NCBI GenBank assembly: GCA_007126575.1
Contig: SLBA01000042.1
Coordinates: 1 to 64,000, forward strand
Source: Gemmatimonadota bacterium
GTDB lineage: Bacteria; Gemmatimonadota; Gemmatimonadetes; Longimicrobiales; Gaopeijiaceae
Direction of reading: 5' to 3'
DNA: 64,000 nt
This document shows, piece by piece, positions 17,673 through 25,548 of this stretch (positions are counted from its first letter, which is position 1; each line of letters opens with the position of its first letter). Position numbers and translations under genes: made by a program. Below the pieces are notes generated by a model, which saw only the letters and a list, made by a program, of their open reading frames with translations, was not told the DNA's origin and made no database searches.

Positions 17673-17735
17673 TTGTTAAGCCCCAGTAGACGTTCCAGCC
17701 TGGCATGGGCAAGCGATTGCCGACTCGGCCTCTGA
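17673..17735 (+). CDS. Short ORF (20 aa) with extended Shine-Dalgarno
   Basis: TTG at 17673 lies at ideal distance (7 nt) from GGAGG in the long Shine-Dalgarno and opens 20 codons. The peptide begins MLSPSRRSSL, ends CRLGL, and terminates with TGA at 17735. The last 14 codons overlap the closing stem and first two arms of the RNA fold, so translating ribosomes would disrupt that structure. This is the geometry of an attenuation or leader peptide, but no regulated gene follows because a terminator ends the transcript. A GTG at 17550 is in the same frame and would give 61 residues, but it has no ribosome-binding site and would lie at or before the predicted transcript start. Confidence 0.4.
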   Translation: MLSPSRRSSLAWASDCRLGL

Positions 17736-17807
17736 TAGCAAAAGCCTAGTCGCTCGCTGTTCGAGCCGCGCGAGGTAATCGCGCCAGGCTGGACGGCGTA
17801 ACGAAGA

Positions 17808-17842
17808 ACCCCCGTCGGATGCGAATCCGGCGGGGGTTTTTT
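17808..17842 (+). terminator. Intrinsic terminator of the structured small transcript
   Basis: ACCCCCGTCGGAT pairs with ATCCGGCGGGGGT around a GCGA tetraloop (13 bp, one G-T wobble), followed by six T residues. Confidence 0.92.
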
Positions 17843-17912
17843 CACGCCCGGAACCCTCGGGCGGTACCCGAAGCGTCCCACAGGCTGAGATGCCCGGGCG
17901 CTCCTCAAGCGA

Positions 17913-18482
17913 TCAGCCCGGCCCCTTCCCCGGCTTCCACTTGATGTTGCACCCCATCGAGGGGAGCTGCTCGCCGGGCACCTCGCGCCCATCCACGACC
18001 GCGTCGACCGCGCGGCGAAGGTCCTCGCCCGTGACCGGCACGTCGTTGCCCGGTCGGCTCGCGTCGAACTGCCCTCGATACACCAGCTCCTGGTCTCCGT
18101 CGAAGAGGAAGAAGTCCGGAGTGCACGCGGCCTGGTAGGCCTCGGCCACCTCCTGGCTCTCGTCGTACAGGTACGGGAACGGATATCCGGCCTCGCGCTT
18201 CTCGATCGCCATCTTCTCCGGCGAATCCGCCGGATGCGTCTCGACATTGTTCGACGAGATCGCCACCACCCCGACGCCCTTCTCGGCCATGTCCCGGCCA
18301 AAGTCCGCGAGCCCGTCGCGCACGTGTTTCACGAAGGGGCAGTGATTGCAGATGAACATCACGACCAGCGCGGGGGCCTCCCGGAAGTCATCGAGCGCGA
18401 CGGTCCCGCCGTCAGTGTCCGGGAGCGAAAAGTGGGGCGCCTCGGTCCCGAGGGGAAGCATCGTCGAAGGGGTCCTGGCCAT
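17913..18482 (-). CDS. Thioredoxin-fold (redoxin) family protein
   Basis: A 189-residue cytoplasmic protein with the AhpC/TSA-Redoxin fold. FSLPDTDGGTVALDDF is the N-terminal strand region, and VVMFICNHCPFVKHV carries a CxxC pair in the form CNHC. It ends with the conserved SMGCNIKWKPG segment, which is characteristic of a widespread family annotated simply as thioredoxin family protein of about 190 residues. The family probably acts as a peroxiredoxin or thiol reductant, but the substrate is unknown. The ATG at 18482 is preferred over a GTG at 18509 because AGGAG sits 5 nt upstream. It is divergent from the BtuF-like gene, sharing about 140 bp of upstream DNA. Confidence 0.88.
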   Translation of the reverse strand: MARTPSTMLPLGTEAPHFSLPDTDGGTVALDDFREAPALVVMFICNHCPFVKHVRDGLADFGRDMAEKGVGVVAISSNNVETHPADSPEKMAIEKREAGYPFPYLYDESQEVAEAYQAACTPDFFLFDGDQELVYRGQFDASRPGNDVPVTGEDLRRAVDAVVDGREVPGEQLPSMGCNIKWKPGKGPG

Positions 18483-18621
18483 GGGGGCTCCTGAGCGTTG
18501 TCGGTCCACGTTTGGTTTCGGGGAGGACTACCCGGGGACCTCTGTCCGGGTCCGGAATCCCGGCGCCGGACCAGGGGCCCCTCGCCGGAACTTCGCGGTG
18601 CTCCCGGTGATCTCTTCATGC

Positions 18622-19398
18622 ATGAGAATCGTCTCCCTCGCCTGCTCCAACACCGAGATCCTCGTCGCCCTGGGCGCCGGAGTTCAGCTCGTGGGTGTGG
18701 ACTCGCATTCGGACCATCCCCGGCACCTTCTGCGCGACCTTCCCCGCGTGGGACCCGACCTCGAGATCGACGTCGAGCGCGTGGTGGCGCTCGAGCCCGA
18801 CCTGGTCCTGGCCTCGCTCACCGTTCCCGGACACGAGACCGTGGTCGAGGGAATGGAGGCGGCCGGGGTCCCGCTCCTGACGCTCGCCCCCGAATCCCTC
18901 GACGATGTGCCTCGCTCGATCGAGGCCATCGGGTCGGCGATCGGACGGGAGGACCGGGCCGCCACTCTCGCCGCCCAGCTCCGCGCTGCCTTTCAGGTGG
19001 ACCCCGGGGACACGGGACCGGACTCCGGCGCCCCCTCGATCCTGATCCAGTGGTGGCCGAAGCCCGTGATCGCCCCCGGGGCCCGGAGCTGGATCCACGA
19101 CCTGCTGGCCGCCGCCGGGGCCACCCACCCGCTCGCCACCGAGTCGGTGCTGAGCCGTCCGCTCGACGACGAGGAAGTCCGGGCCGCGGACCCGGACGCG
19201 ATCGTGATGGCCTGGTGCGGGGTCGACCCGGCCAGGTACCGCCCCGACGTGATCTACCGGAATCCGGCGTTTGAGGAGCTCCGAGCGGTCCGAAACGGCC
19301 GCGTCCACCTGATCCCCGAAGCGTGGCTCGGTCGCCCCGGGCCCAGGCTCCTCGAGGGGCTGAGGGCCCTGCGCGAAGTGGCGGAGAGCGCCCGCTGA
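18622..19398 (+). CDS. BtuF/TroA-like helical-backbone metal/cobalamin-binding protein without signal peptide
   Basis: A 258-residue protein of the periplasmic-binding-protein class III fold (PF01497). It opens RIVSLACSNTEILVALGAG..LVGVDSHSDHP, the standard lobe-1 signature for vitamin B12 and iron-siderophore receptors, with LEPDLVLAS and the interlobe region following. At the C-terminus NPAFEELRAVRNGRVHLI is also typical. No signal peptide or lipobox is present from the ATG at 18622, and upstream in-frame starts do not add one, so it may act in the cytoplasm. Signal-less members of this family are common and are usually annotated as cobalamin-binding protein. No BtuCD transporter genes are nearby, so transport is not supported by context. 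Confidence 0.8.
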   Translation: MRIVSLACSNTEILVALGAGVQLVGVDSHSDHPRHLLRDLPRVGPDLEIDVERVVALEPDLVLASLTVPGHETVVEGMEAAGVPLLTLAPESLDDVPRSIEAIGSAIGREDRAATLAAQLRAAFQVDPGDTGPDSGAPSILIQWWPKPVIAPGARSWIHDLLAAAGATHPLATESVLSRPLDDEEVRAADPDAIVMAWCGVDPARYRPDVIYRNPAFEELRAVRNGRVHLIPEAWLGRPGPRLLEGLRALREVAESAR

Positions 19399-19441
19399 CC
19401 CGAGGAATCCGGGCTCCCGGCATCACCGACGAGACCGACCC

Positions 19442-19470
19442 TTGACATTACTTCAAGTTTCAAATATCGT
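19442..19470 (+). promoter_or_regulatory. AT-rich promoter of the dioxygenase-hydrolase operon
   Basis: A perfect TTGACA (19442-19447), 17-bp spacer and TATCGT (19465-19470) lie about 80 bp before the operon in an island of low GC. The spacer contains the palindrome ACTTCAAGT, and a near-repeat of TTCAA follows. That arrangement would suit a MarR-type repressor such as the MhqR that controls similar operons in Bacillus. The repressor link is inference. Confidence 0.6.
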
Positions 19471-19548
19471 CATGTTGACAATCACCAGCCGGCCCCGACC
19501 CGCATCTCCGATCACGGAGGCGGGTCGGCTCACACCGCACGGGGAACC

Positions 19549-20550
19549 ATGATGCTCCAGACACCCGGATTCCACCACATCGCCTTTGTCTCGGCGGGGC
19601 TCCAGCGCTCCCGGATCTTCTACGAGGATGTTCTGGGACTCCGCCTCCTCCTGGACCGAGACCGGGACGAGCGACTCCAACGCTCCCCCTACGACCTCCT
19701 CTTCGGCGACGCCGAGGGCTCGCCGGGATCGCTGATCGCCTTCATCGAGGACCGCGATGCCCGGAAGGGCCACTGGGGCATCGGAGGCATCCACCACCTG
19801 GCGCTCACCGTGCGCGATCGCGACCAGCAGCTTCGCTGGAAGCGCTGGCTCACGGATCACGGCGTTCCGGTCACGGGACCGTACGATCGGGGCTACTTTC
19901 ACAGCATCTACTTCTCGGATCCGGACGGCCACATCCTGGAGCTGGCCACGCAGGGGCCCGGATACGATTTCGACGAGCCCGCCGACGCGCTCGGCGAGCA
20001 GTTCATCCAGCCCGACGAGGAGAGATTGCGCGGGGAGCGCGACGAGGCGACCATTCGGGCGCTGACCCACCCCGACCCGGTCGAGGCGATCGACGACGAG
20101 ATGCGCCTCGACGGGATCCATCACATCACGGGGATCACCGACCGACTCGACGAGACCCACCGGATGTACACCGACGGGCTCGGGCTGTCGCTGGTCAAGA
20201 AGACCGTGAACCAGGACGACGGCGAGACCCGTCACGACTTCTGGGCCCGCTACGAGGGGACGCGTGTCGAGCCCCGGAGCAGCATCACCCACTTCGACTG
20301 GCGGACATCGCAGTACCGGGCGAGGCCCGGAACCGGCCAGACCCGTCACATCGCCTTTCGCTCGGACTCCGACGACGACCTGGAGCGCTGGCGTGACCAC
20401 CTCGACGGCCTCGGCATCGAGGTCGGTGCGACCCGTGACCACGCCATCTTCCGGAGTCTCGAGTTCGTGGCGCCCGACGGACTCATCCATCAGATCGCGA
20501 CCCCCTTCACCCCTCCCGCATCGACGGGACCCGAATCGGAGGCCTCATGA
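19549..20550 (+). CDS. VOC-family ring-cleaving dioxygenase (MhqE/MhqO-like)
   Basis: A 333-residue protein made of two vicinal-oxygen-chelate halves. Half 1 (about 6-150) begins GFHHIAFVS and contains GIHHLALTVRD and SDPDGHILELAT. Half 2 (about 185-320) begins GIHHITGITD and contains GQTRHIAFRS and APDGLIHQIAT. The paired His and Glu residues fit a mononuclear Fe(II) site. In Bacillus subtilis the homologues MhqE/MhqO are ring-cleavage dioxygenases that detoxify hydroquinones and quinones, usually next to the hydrolase MhqD. Here the next gene is just such a hydrolase, overlapping by ATGA. Two consecutive ATGs (19549 and 19552) are possible starts. Confidence 0.85.
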   Translation: MMLQTPGFHHIAFVSAGLQRSRIFYEDVLGLRLLLDRDRDERLQRSPYDLLFGDAEGSPGSLIAFIEDRDARKGHWGIGGIHHLALTVRDRDQQLRWKRWLTDHGVPVTGPYDRGYFHSIYFSDPDGHILELATQGPGYDFDEPADALGEQFIQPDEERLRGERDEATIRALTHPDPVEAIDDEMRLDGIHHITGITDRLDETHRMYTDGLGLSLVKKTVNQDDGETRHDFWARYEGTRVEPRSSITHFDWRTSQYRARPGTGQTRHIAFRSDSDDDLERWRDHLDGLGIEVGATRDHAIFRSLEFVAPDGLIHQIATPFTPPASTGPESEAS

Positions 20551-21236
20551 CCGAGCACCACGAAGATCCAGGGACCGACCTCGTGTTCGAGAGCCGCGGG
20601 CTCGACGGATTCACCGAGGGCCAGCCCCTCGTGATCCTCCTGCACGGACGCGGATCGAACGAGCGCGACCTCCTGGGACTCCACCCATACCTCGAGAAGA
20701 GTGGGGCGCTGGGGTCCTCCCTCGGCCTGATCACCCCGCGGGCCACCTTTTCGGGGCAGGCGTGGGGATACGGCCCCGGGTGGGCATGGTACCGCTACGT
20801 CGCCGAAGACCGGGTCGAGGTCGACACCCTCGAAGAGAGCCTCGGAGCACTCGACCACCTGATCGACCGGCTCCCCGAGATCCTCGGTGCGACGCCCGGG
20901 CCTCTCCTGCTCGGAGGGTTCTCGCAGGGGGGAACCACCGCGCTGGCCTGGGCCCTGACCCGACCGGGAAGAGTCCGCGGCGTCATCAACCTTTCGGGGT
21001 TCCTCGTGCGGGCTCCCTCGGTGGACCAGGCGCTGGACTCGGGCCCGGACACCCTCGAGGTGTTCTGGGGGCACGGGCAGTCCGATCCCGCCATCCCCTT
21101 TCAGCTCGGCGAGAAGGGACGGGCGCGGCTGAGCGAAGTCGGAGTCGCGCTCGAGGTCTTCAACCACCCCTCGGGGCACACCATCACCCCTGGCGAGCTC
21201 ACGGCACTTTCGCGCTGGATGGAAACACTGGTGTAG
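20547..21236 (+). CDS. Alpha/beta-hydrolase, phospholipase/carboxylesterase family (MhqD-like)
   Basis: A 229-residue serine hydrolase. The strand ending in the oxyanion region reads VILLHGRGSNERDLL; the nucleophile elbow is GGFSQGG; an acidic residue stands in GHGQSDPAIP; and the catalytic histidine is in PSGHTITP. This is the pattern of the PF02230 phospholipase/carboxylesterase group, to which MhqD belongs. It overlaps the stop of the dioxygenase gene (ATGA), so the two are translated together. The likely role is hydrolysis of a product of aromatic ring cleavage during quinone stress. That role is inferred from the Bacillus system and has not been shown for this lineage. Confidence 0.87.
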   Translation: MTEHHEDPGTDLVFESRGLDGFTEGQPLVILLHGRGSNERDLLGLHPYLEKSGALGSSLGLITPRATFSGQAWGYGPGWAWYRYVAEDRVEVDTLEESLGALDHLIDRLPEILGATPGPLLLGGFSQGGTTALAWALTRPGRVRGVINLSGFLVRAPSVDQALDSGPDTLEVFWGHGQSDPAIPFQLGEKGRARLSEVGVALEVFNHPSGHTITPGELTALSRWMETLV

Positions 21237-21282
21237 GGGAGGTTTTTCAGCAGGGACGGGGGATGTGCCCCACCTTCCGGGG

Positions 21283-21648
21283 CTACTGGAGCACCCGATC
21301 GACGGTGTCGAGAAGCTTCTGAACCGAGAAGGGCTTGGGGAGGGTCGCACTGGCGCCGAGGAGCTCCGCGTCGGTCAGCGGGCCCGCATCCGAGCCGCTC
21401 CCCGCTCCCGAGATCGCGATGATCCGCACCGAGGGAAACTGGTCCTGGAGCTCCATGATCGTCTCGATCCCTTCCTTTTCGGGCATCAGGAGGTCGGTGA
21501 TCACGAGATCAGGCGGATCATCGCCCACCAGCTTGAGGCCCGCCACCCCGTCTTCGGCCTCACGGACCGAGTGTCCCCCCCGCTCCAGGATCTTTCGGAT
21601 GGTGCCCCGGAGTGCGGGATCGTCGTCGATCACAATGATATCGGCCAT
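21283..21648 (-). CDS. Single-domain response regulator (CheY-like receiver)
   Basis: A 121-residue receiver domain with nothing attached. The acidic pocket is IDDDP (residues 7-11), the phospho-acceptor is Asp52 in VITDLLMP, and the conserved switch Lys is in LPKPFS near the end. The ATG at 21648 follows AGGGAG; longer in-frame starts have no support. Such stand-alone receivers act as phosphate shuttles or bind a partner kinase or effector. No histidine kinase is encoded within this window, so the partner is unknown. Pfam-style cluster context gives no target. Confidence 0.92.
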   Translation of the reverse strand: MADIIVIDDDPALRGTIRKILERGGHSVREAEDGVAGLKLVGDDPPDLVITDLLMPEKEGIETIMELQDQFPSVRIIAISGAGSGSDAGPLTDAELLGASATLPKPFSVQKLLDTVDRVLQ

Positions 21649-21786
21649 TCGCGCTCCCTGTGCGCACTTCTGAAATCCGTGGGTCGGAGCCGAACGACCG
21701 AACGGCTGGCGGGCTCGCGCCCCTTCAGTACCTGCATCGCTCAAGATACGGGATCGAGGCGGTCCGGACGAGGGTAAACCCCGATT

Positions 21787-22995
21787 TTACTCCGATCCGG
21801 ACCCGGCCCCCCGCGTCCCCCCGTCCTCGGCGTACCCGGTCAGCTCCACGTAGCCCAGACCGCCCACGGGGCCGGAGCCCGAGGTGCCGTCGACCGTCAC
21901 GGCTCCCTCCCAGTACCGGAAGGATACCACCATCTCCTGGTCCGCCACGCGTGGCGTGATGGTCAGGTCGAGCTCCTCGTCCGGGATCTGCATCCTCCAG
22001 CGGGCCGGGTAAAGGGCGCCGTCGACCGGGCTCTCCCAGCGGTCGAGCACCTCGAGGGTCACGTCCCCGGCACCCAGCCTCCGGGCCTCGCCATCGACGC
22101 CGACCAGGCTCCCGTGGTTCATCGGATCCGGCTCCCCGTCGTCGCGGCGCAGCTCGAAGAACATGACCTCACGCCCATCGTCGAGCTGCAGCGAAAACCA
22201 GTCCCACCCGGTGTTGGCCTCGCCGAGCGCCGAAGTGCTCCACTCCCGATCCATCCAGGCGTTGCCCCGGAGCGTGTGTCGATCCCCGCCGATCGTCACG
22301 TGTCCGCGGGTCGGCATGCGGGTCCACGAGAGGTAGTACGAGGCGTTTCCGGGCTCCGGGCCCTTCTGCGACCATCCGTCGATCCCCTGCGGCACCGGCC
22401 CCTTCCCCTCGTCGAGCTCGAGCCGGAGCTCGACCCCTTCCTGCTCGACCTCGAGAACCATCGGGAAGGCGCCCGAGTCGTCGAGCCCCCGGATCTCCCA
22501 GTCGTGAAGCCACACTCGAAAGGGCTCCGCCTGCCCTCCGGCGAGTCCGGCCGCGCCGCGGGCGAACCGCTCTCCGACGATGTGGCTGCCGGCCTCGATG
22601 TCGGTCAGCGCGAAGTGCGCCATCCAGAGCTGGTTCGTGTTCCAGGCCGACGGCCGGTCCGGAGCTGTCGGACTGAGCGCGCTCCGGAAGAAGGTGAGTT
22701 GGAAGCCGAAGGGTCGGCCCCCGTCGGACTCCAGGTTTCCGGTCAGGTACCACCACTCGGTCCGGTAGTCGGGATGGGGACCATGGTCCCTCGGAAACTC
22801 GAAGGGGCGGGGTGCCATGGCCCGGGCGAACCCGGCGGTATCGGAGCCGGCGAGCGCCTCGGCCGCCGAGAGCCCCGCGCGTACGTGGGTGCGGGCATCG
22901 GGGCCGTCGCCGACCCCGTCGACCACGATCCAGACCGCCACGGCCAGGAGCGCCACCAGGCCGGCGAGCAGGCCGAACGAGACCGTCCTATTCAT
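21787..22995 (-). CDS. AttH/CrtC-like lipocalin-domain protein, ABC exporter partner
   Basis: A 402-residue exported or membrane-tethered protein. A hydrophobic N-terminus (about 5-27) anchors or exports it. The body matches the AttH/carotenoid 1,2-hydratase fold (two lipocalin-like barrels): HPDYRTEWWYLTGNL, FGFQLTFFRSA, WMAHFALTD, then GNAWMDREWSTS and WDWFSLQLDDG. Members next to LolCDE-like exporters are thought to accept or shield a lipophilic substrate. Its ATG overlaps the last 8 bases of the permease gene, so these are one operon. CrtC hydratase activity itself is unlikely to be the role, since the gene travels with an ABC transporter and not with the carotenoid genes at 33-35 kb. Confidence 0.85.
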   Translation of the reverse strand: MNRTVSFGLLAGLVALLAVAVWIVVDGVGDGPDARTHVRAGLSAAEALAGSDTAGFARAMAPRPFEFPRDHGPHPDYRTEWWYLTGNLESDGGRPFGFQLTFFRSALSPTAPDRPSAWNTNQLWMAHFALTDIEAGSHIVGERFARGAAGLAGGQAEPFRVWLHDWEIRGLDDSGAFPMVLEVEQEGVELRLELDEGKGPVPQGIDGWSQKGPEPGNASYYLSWTRMPTRGHVTIGGDRHTLRGNAWMDREWSTSALGEANTGWDWFSLQLDDGREVMFFELRRDDGEPDPMNHGSLVGVDGEARRLGAGDVTLEVLDRWESPVDGALYPARWRMQIPDEELDLTITPRVADQEMVVSFRYWEGAVTVDGTSGSGPVGGLGYVELTGYAEDGGTRGAGSGSE

Positions 22996-25543
22996 CGCGC
23001 AGCGCCTCGGCAGGTGAGGTGCGGGCCATGCGCCACGAGGGATAGACCCCGGCCAGCAGGGCGCCGGCCAGGGCGAGTCCCACCGCCTGCGCCAGGAGCA
23101 TGGGGCTTACGGTCATCTCGAGCGTCCACCCGAAGGACCGTCGATTCACCACGTGGATCATGATGACCGCCATGAGAAGGCCGAGGGGGAGGGCGAGGAT
23201 CCCGGAGACGAGGCCCATCAGCCCGGTCTGGGCCGTGACGAGACCCCAGGTCTGCCCGGGCGTCATTCCGTTCGCCCGAAGAACCCCGAGTTCGCGCGAA
23301 CGTTCGAGCTGCAGCGCCATGAGCGCGCTCAGCACCCCCACGAAGGCCACCAGGAAGGCGAGCAGCCGCAGCACCCGGGTCACCTCGAAGGTGCGGTCGA
23401 ACACCTCGAGAGTGAGCTGCCTGAGCTCCTGATTGGATCGCACCTCGAGCAGTTCGCTCCCCGAGCCGCTCCGCAGGCCGGCCTCGATGGGACCCTCGGA
23501 TGCCCCGGGCTCGAGGAAGATCCCCAGCGAGGTGATGCGCCGGTCGTCCCAGCCGCGATCCCAGGCGACCCGCCCGATCATGACCGTGCCCATCTCGGCG
23601 CCATAGTCCCGAAACACCGCCAGCACCGGAAAGGCCGCCGGTCCCCGCGCCGAGGCGAAGCGCACGGTGTCGCCGGCCGACAGGTCGTGCCGAAAGGCGA
23701 AGGGCTCCGAAATGAGGGCGCCGTCTCCGGCCCGGAACCGCTCGAAGAGGCCCTCGTCGGAGAGCCCGCCCATCCGCTCGAGGACATCGAAGGCGTCCTC
23801 GCCCCGGGGATCGAGGTCGAGCCCGACCAGGCGCGTGCGACCGTAGTCGGAGTCGAACTCGGCGCCCCGGTAGGTACTGACCCCGACCACCCCCGGAAGC
23901 CCCCGGGCCAGCTCGTCGAGGCCCTCCGGAAGACTCCCCTCGGCGCGAGCCGAGACTCCCCCGGGAGCCGACACGTACAGATCGGCCTGAAGCGTCACAT
24001 CGAGCCACTGCACCACGCTCCCCCGAAAGGACTGGATCATCACGCCGAGTCCCACGGTCACCGAGACCGCGATCACCAGGGCGGCCACTGCCGGCGCCGT
24101 CCGCGAAAGGGCTGTCACCACCCCGCGAGCCGCCATTGCGCCCAGGATGCCCACGGTTCTGCGCAGCAGGGGCCGCAGCACCCCGACCAGGACGATCGTG
24201 AGGATCGGCACGACCAGGGCCGCGCCCACGATGATCGCGAAGAGCCCCGTGAAGGCCGCGCCCAGCGAACGTTCGGTGAGCAGGATCAGCGCGCCCCCGA
24301 GACCGAGCAGACCGACCCCGATCCCGGCGGCCACCGGGATCAGTGCCCGCACCCGGGTCTCGACCGTGGAGCGCGCGAGCGCCTCGCGGGCCGAGACCGA
24401 GGTCGCCTCCCAGGCCGGGGGGAGAGCCGCCAGGAGGGTGGCGAAGATCCCCAGAAGGCCTCCCCGCAACAGGACATCGGGGGGGAGCGCCAGCCCCTCG
24501 ACCGACACGACGAAGTAGAGGTCGTTGATCGTGCGGGTCACCAGGCGGACCAGCCCGCGGCCCAGCAGGATGCCCAGGAGCACCCCCACCACCGAGCCCG
24601 CCACCCCCAGGAAGGCGGCCTCGCCCAGCACACTCTTCAGGATGCCCCCCCGGGTCACCCCGAGGGCCCGCAGGGTGCCGAAGTGCCGGCGCCGGCGCAC
24701 GACCGAGAAGGTCATGGTGTTGTAGATCAGGAAGACGCCGAAGACGAGACCGAGCAGGGAGAGGGCCGTCAGGTTGAGGTCGAAGGCCCGGACCATCTCC
24801 TCCATCGTGCGTTCGCGGCTCCCTGCCGGCTCGACCCGAAGCTCCGGAGGCAGGACCGCCCGGATCCGCTCGAGGACCGAGTCGGCGACCGCCTCGTCGA
24901 GCAGCAGGTCGATCCGGTCGAGTTCCCCGCCCCGTCCGAGGACCGCCTGCGCCTCGGACAGGTCGACGACGATCAGATCCCGAAGGCCGCGTCGACTCCA
25001 CTCGTCTTCGGGCTCGAGCACTCCCAGCAGACGGAGTTCGACGAGCCCCCCGCCAACGAGCAGTGTGAAGGCCTCGTTCTCGGCCACCCCCAGCCGGTCG
25101 GCGGTGGCGCGGGAGACGAACGCCGCCCCCCGCTCGGTCAGCAGCCTCGTCCCATCGACCTCGGCGCCCGGCCCCCCCGCGAGATAGGGACGGAAGGGGG
25201 CTTCCGAGAAGGGGTCGATCCCCAGGAGCCGAAGGGGTCGGTCGGGCTCCGAGGGATGGCTCCCCCACCCTTCCACCACCGGAGCCAGGGCGCGCACCCC
25301 CGTCTCCCGCAGGAGGAGGGCGGGAATCGAGTCGGCCACCCCGGTGACGCCACCCTGGATCTGATGGGTGGCGCGGCCCGCGACGGTCTCGCTGGACACC
25401 CGGAAGGCCTCGCGGGACGACTGGATCGCCAGGTCGATCGCCACGGTGACGGCCACACCGAGCGCGATGCCCAGGACCGGCAGGAGCAGGTTCCACGGGT
25501 GCCGGAGCAGATGCCGGAACCCGGCTCGGAACTGGAGCGACAC
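22988..25543 (-). CDS. FtsX/MacB-like ABC transporter permease
   Basis: An 851-residue permease of the LolCE/MacB superfamily. A first transmembrane helix (about 10-35) is followed by a MacB periplasmic core domain, three helices near 250-400 (FtsX repeat 1), a further helix pair near 430-480, a second periplasmic domain, and a final FtsX block near 720-845 that contains SPMLLAQAVGLALAGALLAG. This is the tandem-FtsX arrangement of AttFG-type single-chain permeases. The GTG at 25543 was chosen because it begins at the family's N-terminus (VSLQFRAGFRHLLRHPWN) and overlaps the end of the ATPase gene. It should work with that ATPase and the AttH-like protein to move a lipid-like substrate out of the inner membrane. 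Confidence 0.88.
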   Translation of the reverse strand: MSLQFRAGFRHLLRHPWNLLLPVLGIALGVAVTVAIDLAIQSSREAFRVSSETVAGRATHQIQGGVTGVADSIPALLLRETGVRALAPVVEGWGSHPSEPDRPLRLLGIDPFSEAPFRPYLAGGPGAEVDGTRLLTERGAAFVSRATADRLGVAENEAFTLLVGGGLVELRLLGVLEPEDEWSRRGLRDLIVVDLSEAQAVLGRGGELDRIDLLLDEAVADSVLERIRAVLPPELRVEPAGSRERTMEEMVRAFDLNLTALSLLGLVFGVFLIYNTMTFSVVRRRRHFGTLRALGVTRGGILKSVLGEAAFLGVAGSVVGVLLGILLGRGLVRLVTRTINDLYFVVSVEGLALPPDVLLRGGLLGIFATLLAALPPAWEATSVSAREALARSTVETRVRALIPVAAGIGVGLLGLGGALILLTERSLGAAFTGLFAIIVGAALVVPILTIVLVGVLRPLLRRTVGILGAMAARGVVTALSRTAPAVAALVIAVSVTVGLGVMIQSFRGSVVQWLDVTLQADLYVSAPGGVSARAEGSLPEGLDELARGLPGVVGVSTYRGAEFDSDYGRTRLVGLDLDPRGEDAFDVLERMGGLSDEGLFERFRAGDGALISEPFAFRHDLSAGDTVRFASARGPAAFPVLAVFRDYGAEMGTVMIGRVAWDRGWDDRRITSLGIFLEPGASEGPIEAGLRSGSGSELLEVRSNQELRQLTLEVFDRTFEVTRVLRLLAFLVAFVGVLSALMALQLERSRELGVLRANGMTPGQTWGLVTAQTGLMGLVSGILALPLGLLMAVIMIHVVNRRSFGWTLEMTVSPMLLAQAVGLALAGALLAGVYPSWRMARTSPAEALRDE

Positions 25544-25548
25544 CCGGA

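Larger units (their letters stand above)
17552..17842 (+). ncRNA. Candidate structured small RNA or leader-peptide transcript, family not recognised
   Basis: A free-standing unit of about 290 nt between convergent genes. The 5' part holds small hairpins: GTCCCC/GGGGAC at 17552-17568, GGGGA/TCCCC near 17575-17589 and CCGGG/CCCGG at 17614-17629. A 13-nt extended Shine-Dalgarno (AAGGAGGTGATCC, 17659-17671) complements almost all of the usual 16S rRNA 3' tail and precedes a 20-codon TTG-start ORF. The 3' part folds into a closed multi-arm structure. TCCAGCCTG (17694-17702) pairs with CAGGCTGGA (17785-17793) and encloses four arms: GGCAA-GCGA-TTGCC (17708-17721), CGACT..GGC/GCC..AGTCG (17721-17752), GCTCG/CGAGC (17752-17766) and GCGCGA/TCGCGC (17768-17784). 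An intrinsic terminator ends it. It is not tmRNA, SRP RNA or RNase P RNA by any motif I can see. Confidence 0.6.

Noticed and set aside
17552-17842. tmRNA, SRP RNA, RNase P RNA or 6S RNA identity for the structured transcript
   Set aside because: The tRNA-like ends and tag of tmRNA, the GGAAGC tip of SRP RNA, the conserved P4 region of RNase P RNA, and the long 6S hairpin with open bubble are all absent.
22988-22995. Possible frameshift between the ABC permease and the AttH-like gene
   Set aside because: The 8-bp overlap is an ordinary translational-coupling overlap; both proteins have complete family termini.
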